Source of the DNA: Rhododendron vialii
Taxonomy: Eukaryota; Streptophyta; Magnoliopsida; Ericales; Ericaceae
DNA: 64,000 nucleotides
NCBI RefSeq assembly: GCF_030253575.1
Contig: NC_080560.1
Span: 32,539,501 to 32,603,500 of the forward strand
Reading direction: 5' to 3'
The position numbers were made by a program, and so were the translations under genes. The notes beneath the pieces are model-generated. The model did not search any database. It saw only the letters and a list, made by a program, of their open reading frames with translations, and was not told where the DNA came from. Numbering within the stretch: the first letter of the stretch is position 1; each line of letters begins with the position of its first letter. Shown here piece after piece: positions 21,919 to 34,232 of this stretch.

Positions 21919-22500
21919 AATGGCAGAATTGTGGTGGGCCCAATAGATATAACCAAAATCAAAACCAGCAAGGAAGATCATGAAAGCCCCTAAATTAGGA
22001 TGGAGGACCCCTAATTTTTTTTGTTCCATAGATGGATTTTCCCATTGGTCATCACGGGTAAGGGAATTGCTTGTGGGTGCGCTAGCCTGGCATGCACTTA
22101 TGGCCCATCATCCTGGCAAATGTAATCCATGGGCCCAATGAAATTTTTTTTTTCTCCCCATGCAATCAAAATTCTTCGGGACGATCCGTCGAATACAGTC
22201 GGGTGTCTGGGAGTCAATTATTTTTTAGACTCCAAATTCTAAACCGTTGTGCTAGCAATTTTTGAATTTATAATGAAATTCTTTAAAAATGCGTGGATAT
22301 TACAAGAACAATATATTTTGCAAAAATAAAAAATTGACTACAAGTACTAGTATAAACAGAATATAAAAAGCTCTTCCATAGATATTTTTTGGATTTGCAT
22401 TCTTAAGTTTATTTTTCAGTATGTATTTTGATAGAATGCATTTTAGGATTAGCTTCTATAGGTAAGCAAAATTCATCAGGCATAATGAGAAGTTTTATAA
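21919..22500. other. intergenic, nothing recognised
   Basis: AT-rich spacer without a supported gene. Confidence 0.4.
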
Positions 22501-22680
22501 GAGGGGACTATTTGTCCGACTCCGGCGTCTCGGCTCCAGGCGGTTTTTCTTTTTGTTTTCTTTTGTTTGTTTGTTATATTTTATTTTTGTTTTCTGTATT
22601 TTCGGACATGTAGTGTCCGCTTTTATTGTACTGTGTTTTTTTTATATAATATCTGGGATGATCTGGTTTGTCAAAAAAAA
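22501..22680 (+). mobile_element. short LINE-like 3' end with poly(A)
   Basis: A T-rich tract (TTTTCTTTTTGTTTTC onwards) ends in TTTGTCAAAAAAAA. The flanks GAGGGGACTATTT (left) and TAGGGGACGATTT (right) match at 11 of 13 positions, a possible target duplication. No coding domain. Confidence 0.5.
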
Positions 22681-22879
22681 TAGGGGACGATTTTGAATAC
22701 GTTAGTACTTTTAAATATATTTAGCTAGAAAGTGAAAACTATGTAACTATTATATACCTAAAAGGGTTGTATAAGAAAATTCACTTTATTGCAATTTATG
22801 CTATTTTTATTGTAATCAAACACTAGAAAGTCCCCCGGCCTCTTTTTCTTGGATTGTCTACCATTTTTACTCTAATCCA

Positions 22880-23880
22880 AGCTTTTGAATCTTGTATCAA
22901 TCAGTACCTATAGGTATTGACCCAATCTGATACCCTATACCTTTAATTTCTTTCAACTCAAATATCGGTCGGTACTAGCTATTACCGTCAATACCGAACT
23001 ATGTACTTTTAAATTGTGTTTTTCTTTTTCATTACCTGTCAATACCAGACTAGCTACTTTTAAATTTATTTTTCTCTTCAAGTACTGGTCAAATACCGAA
23101 CAGTACCGATCAATACAACTAATAGCGATAAGGCTCGATTTGGATGGTGGAAATCTTGAGAAGGAATGAGAATATGATGCCTTATTTCCATGATTCCGAC
23201 TTTCGAAAGAGACATGAACGAAAATGTGATTCAATATTTTCATGATTCCTATGGTTGGAAGAGGCAATAATATGAGTATAATTCCTAATGACACATTTAA
23301 TCAAGAATCATTTTTTCAGATTGTTGTTCTTTGCTCTCTCTGTGCTCTTAAAATGTTAAATAATCATTATTTCAGTTATCAAACGAACTTATTTTATTTT
23401 TATATAACCTATTCAAATTTTTTAAGTGTTGAATTGTGTTATCAAGTGTGAATTAATCCCTCTCATACCCCATAGTAATTTGAGATTCCTGGCTCATTTG
23501 TTTAAAAAAAGAAAATAAATTTTGACTTGATAAGTTTCAAAAATAATTGTTTCCTGCTCAAGATTACTAAATTAATTCAAGTACCAAAATGAAATTACTC
23601 CAAATTTAAAATTCATAAAAATTTGATTTATAGTAATCAATTTCCTATTCCTACCCAAGAAAATTTCTGAAAATTAGATTCTCAATAATCATATTCTCAT
23701 TTGTGTTCAAGATTCCAATCATTCAAACATAGCCCAAATATATAGTAAATTATACTAAATTCTTTGATATGACAAAATAAAACTAATATTGATAGATTTG
23801 AAACGGTACCGGTATTTCACCGGTACCTATTTGTACCATACCAATAGAAAAATTGATAACTTAGTCGGTACGGTGTCTGA
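22880..23880. mobile_element. GGTACCGGTA-type repeat split by a MITE
   Basis: GTACCGATC, GGTACTAGCTATTACCG and GTCAATACCG words at 22900-23120 resume as ACGGTACCGGTATTTC and GGTCGGTACGG-like words after 23780. Between them (about 23131-23738) lies an inverted repeat with ends AGGCTCGATTTGGATG and CATTCAAACATAGCCC and pairing arms GAATGAGAATATGAT / ATCATATTCTCATT. The likeliest reading is a hAT-like MITE inserted into an older dispersed repeat. Target duplication not resolved. Confidence 0.5.
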
Positions 23881-24279
23881 GAACTTTGAGTGTGGGTCCA
23901 TTTGTGTTGTGACTGTGTGCATAAACATTTGCATGAACAATATTATTTTTTTTAATGTAAATGCAGGTACCATGACTTGAACCCTTAACATGTGGAATGG
24001 CACCATAGGGAAACCAAGCTTTGGTGAACAACATTGTTGTACGAACGTGTTTGTGGTGGTGGACCTTTTGCAAACCAGAGACCGAATTGTTCGGTGTTCC
24101 ACGAGCCTGTGATTACTCGCACCAATCAGTGGAAAAAATGGACCAGACACTCATTAATCTTCCAGCCAAAAGAGAGCCCACCAATCACAAAGCAAAATGG
24201 TACAGGTCCGAAAACTACGGCTTTATGTCTGGTTCTTTCATCAATTCCGGTCTACTGGAGAAACGAACATAACGCCCTT

Positions 24280-25900
24280 TTCATCTCTCTCTCTCTCTCC
24301 ATGGAATCATCTCTCTCTCCCCATGGTACACAAGCAGCGCAAGAACTTTCTTTCAGCAACTTGTTCTGCCCCCAAAGCTATCAAAGGTAAAATCTCCCTC
24401 AAATTTACTTGAAATTCACATCTAATTAACCCAAACCCAATGGAGACCTTAAAGTTTGCATGTTTTGCAGGAATGATTAGCTTCTGTAATCCTCATTTTG
24501 CAAAACTCAATTCCTTTTGGCTGCATGCTAGTATCAATTTGGAAAATATGATTATGTGAAGTACCTTTTTGGTTTGTAAGAAAATGAAGGAAAACAATTT
24601 TTAATTTGTTTACATGTTGCTGACTCTGTTCGGTAAAGTTGTCAGTTTTAGTGTTTTTGTTTATTTATTAAAAAATAAAAATAAAAATAAAAAACACGTT
24701 TGGTCATGACCATAATAGTTTGTATTTATTTATTTTTTGGACTGCCGAGAGGATTTTCAAAACAAATGAAAACGCATTTTTTGTGTTTCTAGATTTCCAT
24801 AAATTAGTGGAATTGATTATGCATTTTGTAAAAAAAAAAAACAATAACACAAATATGTTTATGGTGCATGTTTCAAAAAATATCGAAAACAAAAACAAAA
24901 AACTGGAAATAAAAACTTTTACAAACAGAGTAAAGTTTTGTTGTTTCTGGGTTTTTTAATCAATCAAAAGTTTAGCACTTCCGTGACCAAGTTGAGGGAA
25001 GGGGTTTGATCTGTAAGGTTTCCAAATATGAAAAATATCACCTTTTTGGTTGTGTCTTTTAATTTCTTTGAAATTTTCCAAATTTTATTGCAGCCCCAAT
25101 GTAATTTACTTTGGTCAATCAAAGACCTGATCACTTGTTTGCTTTTGGTAGGAATAATGCTTTCTTCCTTCAAGTTGATAGCCATCGAATTCCCCTCGTT
25201 ATGTGTCCATTAGGTTGTGTGCGGATCATGTATTTTGCAGAGAGATTTACGGTCCGTAAATCCCTCTACAAAATGACAGGGGCCTAAAGAAATAAATTTG
25301 GCCTTTTTACATCATCAAACATCTTGTTTGTTCCTTTCCTTCCATAAGTTATTTGAAAAGTAAATTATCCAGAACACAATGTGAGTGCAAGAAAGATTTT
25401 TGGACTCAATTGCGTTGCAAGCATTAGCCAATTCTTGAATTTGCAACCTTAACATTACATCCCATTTACTTTGTTGATAATCGATCAACGCATGTCGATA
25501 CTTTGTTTTCAGCGAATTGTAGATTATACAATTGAGGCATTAGATCTGGAGAAACACTCACATGCTAAGGGCCTTTTTGGACACTTGGTAAATGTGAATT
25601 GTCAAATTCAAGTTTATGATGTAGCCATCTAGAAAACACAGGACATTGCCATATATCTTCATAGGTCATTTGTCTCTTCATAATGTCTTGCTCTCCCCAA
25701 GCATCTAGCAATTGATATCTCATATACGATGTGTTGTTCTGATTTGGTTTTTCGCATGGTACTTAACCATATACAACTATCTATGGGTGCTGAATCCTGA
25801 TCATTACTAACTCAATATGGATCAATTGTCCATTTGGTGTGGTGCTTAGTTTTTGGCTTCATGTTTCAAATCAGGTCAGGACAATTGGAAGCTTGAAGCT
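24280..25900 (+). other. probable 5' leader region of the DUF4378 gene
   Basis: A CT-rich stretch (24280-24320) followed by a possible non-coding exon ending at CAAAG|GTAAAATC (about 24387) looks like a plant leader. The next 1.5 kb is AT-rich and intron-like, up to the first coding exon at 25966. Exact leader exons cannot be fixed without transcripts. Confidence 0.35.
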
Positions 25901-25965
25901 AGACGCAACTGCTTCTGATTACTGAAGTGGGGATTCCTAAGGTTGGCAGGTTTTCATTGCGACAA

Positions 25966-28900
25966 ATGGGGAAGGAGCTGCAGCACCAAGAGTCTGGAAT
26001 TACAATAAAGAGCAGTAATCCTGGATGCATGTGGGGCATTCTTCATGTTCTTCACCACCATCGTTGGCATCATGCGAGGAGGAAAATGCTACCGCTCAAA
26101 AGGCATGGAGGAGGAAAGCATGGTATGGGTAAGCAGTATTTTGTGTTTAGTTCCCCTATTCTATCCATGGTAATCAAATATATCTGGCACAATCTACTCT
26201 CCAAAAAAATTATGGCACTATGTCCTAATGCACTTTCCAGCTGCACAATACTGAAGAAATCTCGAATGCATGAACAATTGTACGGCTGGGAGTTCATTGG
26301 AATTGGGACAGGATTTCAGGGCTAGAGGATCTCATGCCACCTAACACCTGTACCCGACTTCATATAATGTTCCTATGATAAATGCGTTTTTCATTATTCT
26401 TATTTTCCTTCGAGGGAATTTTTTGTGTTCTTCATTGATAGTCATCTTTGTTATAGGGGTTGGAAATCCAGGAAACAAAATTAACGACACCAATGCCAGT
26501 GAAATGCAAGAATCCATTGCTGCTGAAATGAATGCCCCCTTCGTAAGTTTGTGCAAGATGATTGTTGTAGCATGCTTTTCATTTTTAGTACAATTAAAAA
26601 CTTCACCGTTGGTTTTCCCTGCAAAACTTGTCAAATTGTTGCCATTATAAAATGATACCAATACTTGTAGAAAATTCATCAGGTTGGAGAAAAGGTGGCA
26701 GAGCCTGTTTCAGTTGCAAAAAGCTCCATGAAATCTCGAATAAAAGCTTTGATTGTTGAGGAAGTGTCCAAGAGAAGGGGCCGGCATCGCAGAAGTTCTT
26801 CGTACCCCGCACGAATTCAACTCACACGAACCGATTCCATCCATCATCTAGAGCCTTCAGATTATAATCCCCTTACTGAAGTTGCTTTGAATGATGATAG
26901 TCAAAGACTAGTTATTCACCAAGAAAACGAAGAAAAGCCTTCTGCTTCAAGCTCTTTGGACCGACTGCAATCAAAGGGCTGTGAGGAACCAGTAACTAGC
27001 AACACAAAGTGTGAGTTTTGCGAGTTAAACATAACAAGGGAAGATTTACTATTAGCACAGACACTGGGAAATGCAAAGGAGGATGAAGGTGTTTCACTCC
27101 ACGAGTCGAAACAGTTTCTTGATGTTCTTGATGCTTTCAACATGAACAAGGAGTTATTCATGAAAGTGCTACAAGAACCAAACCGTCCCCTGGATCACTA
27201 CTATTACAGTCGAAGGGCATTCAACTCAAAGATGGGATTCACCAAGTCAATTTCATTTCCTTTTGCCAAAGAGGAAGAGAATACACAAGTTGGCATTCAA
27301 TTTCGAAAGTCAGCTGAATTTCATTTTTCTGAATTTATAAGCGAATTGAAAGGAAATTCTTCGATGGGCTCACCCACAGCAACGGAAAATCAGCCGGAGA
27401 ATAAAGGTGGTATTAAGGGTTTCAAGAATCTCAAACAAAGAATAAAACGAGCAATGAGAGAGAGCAGGAAAGAGGGGCACCGGATTACCATGGATGCAGT
27501 CCTTCACAAAATCCCTTATGGCCGGAAATTCTCCAAGGATGTGGGTACTGCTGATCTAGGTAGTAAATCTAGCCATCAAATTGGTGAAAAAGTTGGATCA
27601 CGACAGATGAAAAGATTATCGTCATTCGATGAGTCAATGGATAGATATCGCCGGTTATACGAGTCCAGTTTCAACACACAAGCCAAACAGCATATATCTG
27701 AGAGACTAAAGTTGACAGCAGAAGAGACACCTTCCCCTCGTAATATTTGTCCAAAACCATTGGGAAGGATTCTTTCAATGCCTGATATCAGATCAAACTG
27801 TTATTTCCAAAGTGAGGACTCTCCGGATGCTAATTCTATTGGAATGCCAACTAGGAATGATTTCAACAGCTTTGCAGGTGTAGATACTAATCGATTTGAT
27901 GAAAACAAGACATCATGCCTTTCTCTAGGCTTAGAAAATGAGAATCGGTTAGATGCTTATGTTGAAAAGGGTAGTCAGGAAAAATCGGTCGAAATTGGTG
28001 CATCAGATATTGTTACCGAAGATGAGGTGGGATCAAGATCATTATCGTATGAGGAAACAGAAGTTAAAGGGGGTTTCGCTTTTGATGACTTGGGAAAGTT
28101 GAATACAACAGAACGCGATGACCAAAACGAGAATGAAATCGAGGATATGTTAAGTCCCGATGGTAAGGGGGCGGAACCAAGTCCGATTTCTGTGCTTGAA
28201 TCTTCTCAAGAGGATATAACCAGCCCAACAAAGTTCTCCTGGTCTGAAGGTAACATATCCACTTCTAGTTTCATCATCTTCTCTTCTTCTTTTTTGCCTT
28301 CTGCTGAATCTTCATCGTTTTCTTACCTCACTGGGCACATCTCTCTCTGTCTCCCAAAAGTTAGTATCAGTTTACCATAAAATGGTAAAGATTTGAAGTC
28401 ATATCTTTCGTATTGTTTGATTGATATCCCTTCATCTGGCACAAGAGGAGCAAATTTTTAGAAATCGTCCCTTGTTTAATCTACGTAGCGATCTATTTTG
28501 TTGTTGTTGATGAGTTATAAATATGGTGTGTCCAATTACTAGCATTCAACCCATCAATTTGGAACAAAATCTTTAAAATCGTCCTTTGTTCGTTTATGAG
28601 GTTCTTTTTGTTGTTGTTGTTGTTAATGAGTTGGTTGGAGGTATTCTTGTGTTGAAAGAGTTATGATAACTAGCATTCAGTCCATCAATTTCTACCACTC
28701 TAGTTAACAAGATATAGCTCTTGGCATGGTTGTTTTTTTTTTTTTTTTTTTTGATCAGCATATAGTTCTTGGTATGTTGGTCATATTGCGAAGTATCCCA
28801 ATTGTCCTCACTCTGCGTTATATGGCTTAAAACGGAGCTTTCATAAAATTTTGTGCAGAAACAGACTCCAGACTGGAACCAAGGAGCCTCTTTTCTGATG

Positions 28901-29550
28901 AATCTGAGACTATGAATTCCTTGACCAATGAAGCGAGGATGGATTCCCCTAATCTGTCTGAAAGCATAATAGTCCCTGAGAATATAGAAACCTCTATTGA
29001 GCAATTAACCAGTGAATGCTTGCGCGTTCTAGTTAACCCAAAAGATGCAGCTGAATTCAACTACGTAAAACACGTTCTGGAGCTATCTGGCTTCAGCCGG
29101 GATGAGCTACTAGGGACATGGCATTCCCCTGGCCAGCCGGTGGACCCCACCCTATTTGAAGAAGTAGAAAGCTGTATGGTTCTGGAACCCCACTATCCTG
29201 AAAACGAAGAAGGTGAAAACTGCGATCATCTCCTCTTATTTGATCTGATCAATGAAGTGTTATTGGAGATTTACGAGAGGTCATTCACATACTGGCCAAA
29301 GCCATTGTCTTCAAATTCTCACATGCGTCCAATCCCAGTGGGATACCATGTACTTGAAGAGGTTTGGGCTAATATAAGCTGGTACTTGAGTTGGAAACCG
29401 GAGGTTGACCTATTGTTAGACGATTCTGTGACGAGGGATTTAGCAAAGGGTGATGGATGGATGAACCTCCAATTTGAAGCCGAATGTGTGGGTCTAGAGA
29501 TCGAAGATTTGATATTCGATGATCTTTTAGAGGAACTTGTGTGGACTTGA
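25966..29550 (+). CDS. DUF4378 / TRM-like protein
   Basis: Four coding exons: 25966-26128, 26457-26542, 26683-28249, 28859-29550; GT-AG introns, frame kept, 835 residues. The N-terminus MGKELQHQESG...SNPGCMWGILHVLHHHRWHH is a characteristic segment of plant DUF4378 proteins. A second conserved block follows at the start of exon 3 (SSMKSRIKALIVEEVSKRRG). The centre holds KGFKNLKQRIKRAMRESRKE and LGRILSMPDI. The C-terminal exon carries the DUF4378 region, ending WMNLQFEAECVGLEIEDLIF. Many members of this superfamily are TRMs (TON1-recruiting motif proteins) that target the TON1-TRM-PP2A complex to microtubules; membership here is inferred from architecture. No transmembrane or catalytic motif. 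Start: ATG 25966 begins the conserved MGK; an in-frame upstream GTG-like extension is not conserved-looking. Exon 1 has two usable donors six bases apart (after 26122 or 26128). AATAAA at 29871 ends the transcript. Confidence 0.88.
28250..28858 (+). repeat. intron 3 of the DUF4378 gene with ~120-bp tandem duplication
   Basis: GT at 28250 and CAG at 28856-28858 bound the intron. Inside, AAATCGTCCCTTGTT...TTTTGTTGTTGTTGATGAGTT...CTAGCATTCAACCCATCAATTT (about 28450-28560) recurs as AAATCGTCCTTTGTT...TTTTTGTTGTTGTTGTTGTTAATGAGTT...CTAGCATTCAGTCCATCAATTT (about 28570-28692). A long poly(T) follows at 28732-28751. The frame of exon 3 stays open to 28380, so intron retention would add about 43 residues before a stop. 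Confidence 0.75.
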
Positions 29551-29870
29551 GCTTCTTGCAGCTAAATCAGGTGCACTTCCCGTGTTTCCCTCTTCATGGG
29601 CTAGCTTATACATGATGATATTTGCTTTTTGGTTGATTATCTATATGTATTTACCGCATGAAATCGTACATATTGTACATTGATGTAAGAAGTAGGTTTG
29701 ATGTGCAAATGGAAAGTTGAAAATTTTGTGCAGAATTGCTCAGTTAGAGTGCTGAACCATAGTTTAGTTGAGAGTCTACAGCACTTTGTAGCTGTACCAG
29801 CACATGACTTTTATGTATCATCTGTACATACTGTGTGGTAATAAGAAGAAAGTTTTCTTTGATCTGTATC

Positions 29871-29876
29871 AATAAA
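29871..29876 (+). terminator. poly(A) signal of the DUF4378 gene
   Basis: AATAAA about 320 bases after the stop at 29550, within a T-rich 3' UTR that also carries TTGTAC-type far-upstream words. Confidence 0.5.
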
Positions 29877-30533
29877 ACCTGTGTTCTAGTTGGTTTGTAT
29901 GTACATGATGAATTAATCTTTATGTTTCTCAAGGACGTCGCTTGTAAATCTTGTGAGTTCTAACCTTTTGAGAGCCTTCGATTAGATTGGATAAGCAGGA
30001 CACAATAAAAATACTGAAAAGATCAGATTCGATAAGCGAATTTCTCCAGGAATTCTGAAACCTTCTGTCTTTGAGTCAGTCCGCCCTACTTTTTTTTTTC
30101 TTCCCCAGTCGAATGAAAAGGAATAATATGGCTCTATGCGCACGTGGACTCTCAATAGAATTCAAGCATTTGGAATTGAAAATAGTAATACTGAAAAGAT
30201 CAGATTGGCTAAGCAAAAGCTGTTGGATTTTTTTTGGGTCAAAAAAGCTTTTGGACTTGAAAGAAGATAAATGAGAAATGGTTAAAGTGATTTCTGAAGA
30301 ATGATATTTATGAGGAAAAACCCGAAGAACGGTTCATATCCATTTGCTGGCATGCTGTTTGTTCCCTTTAGGTTATGTTCGAATAACGATTTGTCGAGGG
30401 TAAGTGAAGAAACTATTCATTTTAACGGAATGCTTGCAGACTTTTGAATCTGTAAATGACACTATGCAACAATGTTGGACCCTTAACCTGCAGGATTTTA
30501 TCATCTGCAGATTTCATTGTGTAAATGACACTA

Positions 30534-30966
30534 AGGCTCTGTTTGTTTGGACGTAAAATATTTTCCGGTAAAATGTTTTACCTATTTTTCGGTGTTTGGT
30601 TGTGTAAAAAATGAGAAAAATATTTTATATGTAAAACATTTTCCATCAATTGGATGAAAATGACTTACCCTTAAATCTTCCGTAAGTTATTTTCCGAAAT
30701 GAATCCATTGCCTTCTACTGCAATTCTCATTGCTCAGTTTTCTCGATCGTCAATCTTGACTCACGTTCAATTCCAATAATCTCATATCTCTCCACCGTTT
30801 AAGCTCACCATCTCTCTCTACACTATTTTGTTGATTTCTGAAAATATTTTCAAGTGTCAACCAAATACCAAAAAATAAAAGTTTGAAGTTTATTTTTTAA
30901 AAAAACATTTTACATGGAAAATATGGAAAATATTTTACATTGTAAAACATCGAAACAAACGAGCCT
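30534..30966. mobile_element. hAT-like MITE
   Basis: AGGCTCTGTTTGTTTGGACG at the left and CGAAACAAACGAGCCT at the right are inverted ends; TAAAATATTTTCC / GGAAAATATTTTA and AAACATTTTCC / GGAAAATATGG-type arms pair inside. The left flank ATGACACTA followed after the element by ATGCAACAATG reproduces the uninterrupted ATGACACTATGCAACAATG seen at about 30456-30475, so a related empty site lies next door. Non-coding. Confidence 0.65.
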
Positions 30967-32339
30967 AATATGCAACAATGCGATATGTGCTTTGAGTAAA
31001 GCAGCAAGTTAAAGCTGGTGGACTCAGTACAACTACAGTTCATTTTAGGTGAAATGGTTCATGTGTTCTAGTACTTGCTAAAGTTGTGTTTGGCTCTTGG
31101 ATATGGAGAGGAGTTTTTTTTAGAGGAAAAAAAGGGAGCAAGGCGATTTAGCTTTGCCAATTTATTTCTTTTCCCACCACAAAATCCAAGATCCAAACAC
31201 GTTATACAGGGATTAAATGCTTTATTCTAACAGATGCTGCCATCGATGGGTACCTAAAATTGGCTAGTCTAAAAAATAAAATCATGTCAATCACGAATCA
31301 GTTCTCGTGGCTGGATTATTATTATTTTTTTCCCGGTCAACTTAAAGAGATAATGGAATTGAGTTCAAGACGAGCTTGGAGAAATATTGCCTTTGAAAAT
31401 GATCTTAACTTGTTTATGTCATGAGCCGTCAGTTAAAAAAAAAAAACATACTCCATGTGAAAGTACACTACACATTGGAGATAATACTAATAAGCAAAAA
31501 TAACACATCATTCAGTGATTCTATTCTAATGGGGTAGTTTGATTGATTTCTAGACTCCATTTATTTTGGAGTATTTGTTTGTACTTCAGCATTTGTGGGT
31601 GAAGGAAGCAAGTACTAGATTTTGTGTTTCTTGTAGTACTGCACGTGGTAGTACTGGTAGTATTGGTCGTACAAGAGTACTACACCTCTCTCTCTCTCTC
31701 TCTCTCTAGAAATTAAGATCATCTTATGGGACACGTAAAATTCACCCCGGCCTTTTTGATGATCCAAATTGTTTCTTTTTGGAGTATGAATCAATTCATA
31801 AATTATGTATTAACAAATCCGAATTGATAGTTGAATATTTGAACATAGGAGTACCTGTTTTGAGCAAAACGTAATGTCGAAAAGACAAATGTAATTCAGC
31901 CAAGCCATTTACTGATTTTTTGAATGCTTTAATTTGGAGTAAATCCAAGTGGTGCGCCAAATGTTATGTGGTTGGTGTATTTTGTGGGGTTCATGTATAT
32001 TGTGGTAATGATTTAGAAGACAAAATGACAAATGACATATTGTGTGAATGATGCATAGCAATGCTCCAAAACCAACAAAAAAATCTCTCTAAATGCATAA
32101 TTTTTGCATGAATGATTGAAAAATTGAACCCTACCAAATGAACAATACAAATCATTCATTAAAAGTTCTATTTTATGTCACAAGAGCGACCTCTTTTTGT
32201 CTTTAAACCAAGTGACAAAACCACTCATGCAAAAAAAGTGTAGAGGGTTGCATAATGGCATGTAACACCTCCCATTGATAATGAATGAAAGAAGGCCTAG
32301 AAGTGGAGGAAAAACGATTCACTTTGCGGTAGTAGGGCT
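30967..32339. other. intergenic, nothing recognised
   Basis: AT-rich spacer with a (CT)n run at about 31687-31708. No supported gene. Confidence 0.4.
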
Positions 32340-32640
32340 GCAAATGAACCAAAATGTTTGTGAGCAACTCGTAGTTTAGCTCATTAAGGCTTGACTCGTT
32401 TAGTAATTGGATTGGGCTCAGCTCGAGTTTTTGGCACATTTGGTAAAGTAGCCGAGCTCAACACTCAAAAGCTCGACTCGCTAACAAAAGTTCAGATCGT
32501 TTGTATAGGCTCTTTAGATAATTTAATCGACCTCGTCTCATTTACAACTGATCCGAATTCGAGCTTGAACTTTAAGATCTTTAATAAAAGAGCCGAGCTG
32601 AAACATTACTCTGCTCGGGTTGTTTGCACCCCTGCTTTGT
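32340..32640. repeat. GCTCG-rich dispersed repeat
   Basis: GGGCTGCAAATGAACC, CTTGACTCGTTTAGTAATTG, GCTCAGCTCGAGTTTTTGG and AGAGCCGAGCTGAA words in the style of 1-102 and 16194-16560. The region starts with GGGCTGCAAATGAACC and ends with the inverted-looking CTCGGGTTGTTTGCACCCC, suggesting element ends. Non-coding. Confidence 0.6.
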
Positions 32641-33317
32641 GGCCACATCAAAAGAGGATTCCCTAACCACAACAAAGGGACAAAGCTCACTTAGGGCCTA
32701 CCACAAGTCAAGGGGGACTTTGGGGCTGAGTGGAGCCCAACTGCTGCTATGTAGTTCATCAATAGTGGGTCATCCATTTGGAATAGTGTTGAAAAGGAAA
32801 AGCAACCCCAGCTGTGAACAGTCCAATGTGCTGTGGGGAATTGGGGAAAGAGTGTTTTTAGACTAAAATTTAATAGGTTATTGAGAATGCAATCAAATGA
32901 GATTTGCTAGGGAAGAGGGGAACCATTCTTTTTCGATAGTCCAGTACTGTGGAGAATCCATTAGATATCCACGAATTTCTCATTGAGTTGGGTGGTATGA
33001 TATGCTTTTTCTTTTCTAATAATAATGATGATTTTAAAATGTAAGGTTGATAACATAATTAAGCTTCTTTACCAAATATTGTTGTTTATTTAGTTGTTGG
33101 AATATTTAACCAGCAACGACGCGACAATCACCATATTCTTTTAAAAATTATACACTACCCTAAGGGATAAGTCGATATTTATTGGAGTCAAATCAAATAA
33201 ATTATGATGAAAGTTGATTCTACATAAAGCGCTAGCCAAATGCAAAAAAGTGAAAGCTTTGAGAAATGAATTCTTTTGCACCATAAACAGAAGTTGAAAG
33301 GTTGAAATTATATACCC
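32641..33317. other. intergenic, nothing recognised
   Basis: No supported gene. An 80-codon frame at 32624-32866 has no recognisable motif. Confidence 0.4.
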
Positions 33318-33725
33318 TAAGGGCATGTTTGATTGCAGATTTCGTTTTAGAGAATTCGTAATAAGGTGGGATTAGAATTGGGATTGAGAATGAGGTGAGA
33401 TTATTAATGAGGGAATGAATCATTTATTCATGTTTGTTTTGCATAGGATTCGATTGTAGGATTGTAAATAACATGTTTGTTTTTTGCTAGGATTGGGATT
33501 GAGATTGGGATTGAAGTGGGTTTTTAGACTGGTCTTGCTCAATCCCATGGGAATGGGATTCATAGTAACACCCCCCATGGTATTGCTAATACCCCCATTT
33601 TGGAGGATTAACAATCCCATGGGACAACTAGTCCCTCCCGCAAAAGCCTAACCAAACAAGGTATTAGGAGCCCCGTAGGATTATTAATCCAATCCTCCCT
33701 CCCAAACCTCCTATCAAACATGGCC
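33318..33725. mobile_element. hAT-like MITE
   Basis: GGGCATGTTTGATTGCAG at the left and CCTATCAAACATGGCC at the right are imperfect inverted ends. Repeated GGGATTGAGATTGGGATTG and CAATCCCATGGG words fill the interior. Non-coding; target duplication unclear. Confidence 0.55.
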
Positions 33726-34232
33726 TAAAATTGTACCACTAGATAACCATTAGAAGATGGCGGGATTAGACTCACCGGTCTACAAATTAAAATCTCGTAA
33801 TTGTTTCTCATCTGCATGCTTCCTCTGCTACAAATGTATGTATTAAGGGTCCGTTTCGAATGGTCAGGAATTTCAAAGAATCAAGTTTGATAAAAATAAG
33901 AGCTTTCATTAGTTGTTAGTATTTCACTAGGTAGAATCCTTTGAATTAATGAAGGATTTCAAATGCGTCATATCAACCCAAGTTTGAGCTATTCTTACCG
34001 AATAGCATTGTCAGATTCCTTGATTTGGAATCCAAACTGTTGAATAGTTTCTCCTATTTAACGAAAAAAATCTTCAATACAACGGTTATTTGTAACGTCC
34101 TCTTACATTGCACAATTTACTATTTTTTTCCCCTAAAACAAAGTTGACAATACACTTGGGAAATTGGGAGCCACTGCAGCCTGCTGTGAGCTCCATATAG
34201 GGTCCCGTTTTGGCCTCATTAGTTTGATATAA
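33726..34232. other. intergenic, nothing recognised
   Basis: AT-rich; GGGTCCGTTTCGAATGG at about 33848 resembles the start of another hAT-like MITE, but no matching end was located. Confidence 0.35.

Noticed and set aside
32624..32866. 80-codon plus frame
   Set aside because: No recognisable motif and it overlaps the edge of the GCTCG-rich repeat.
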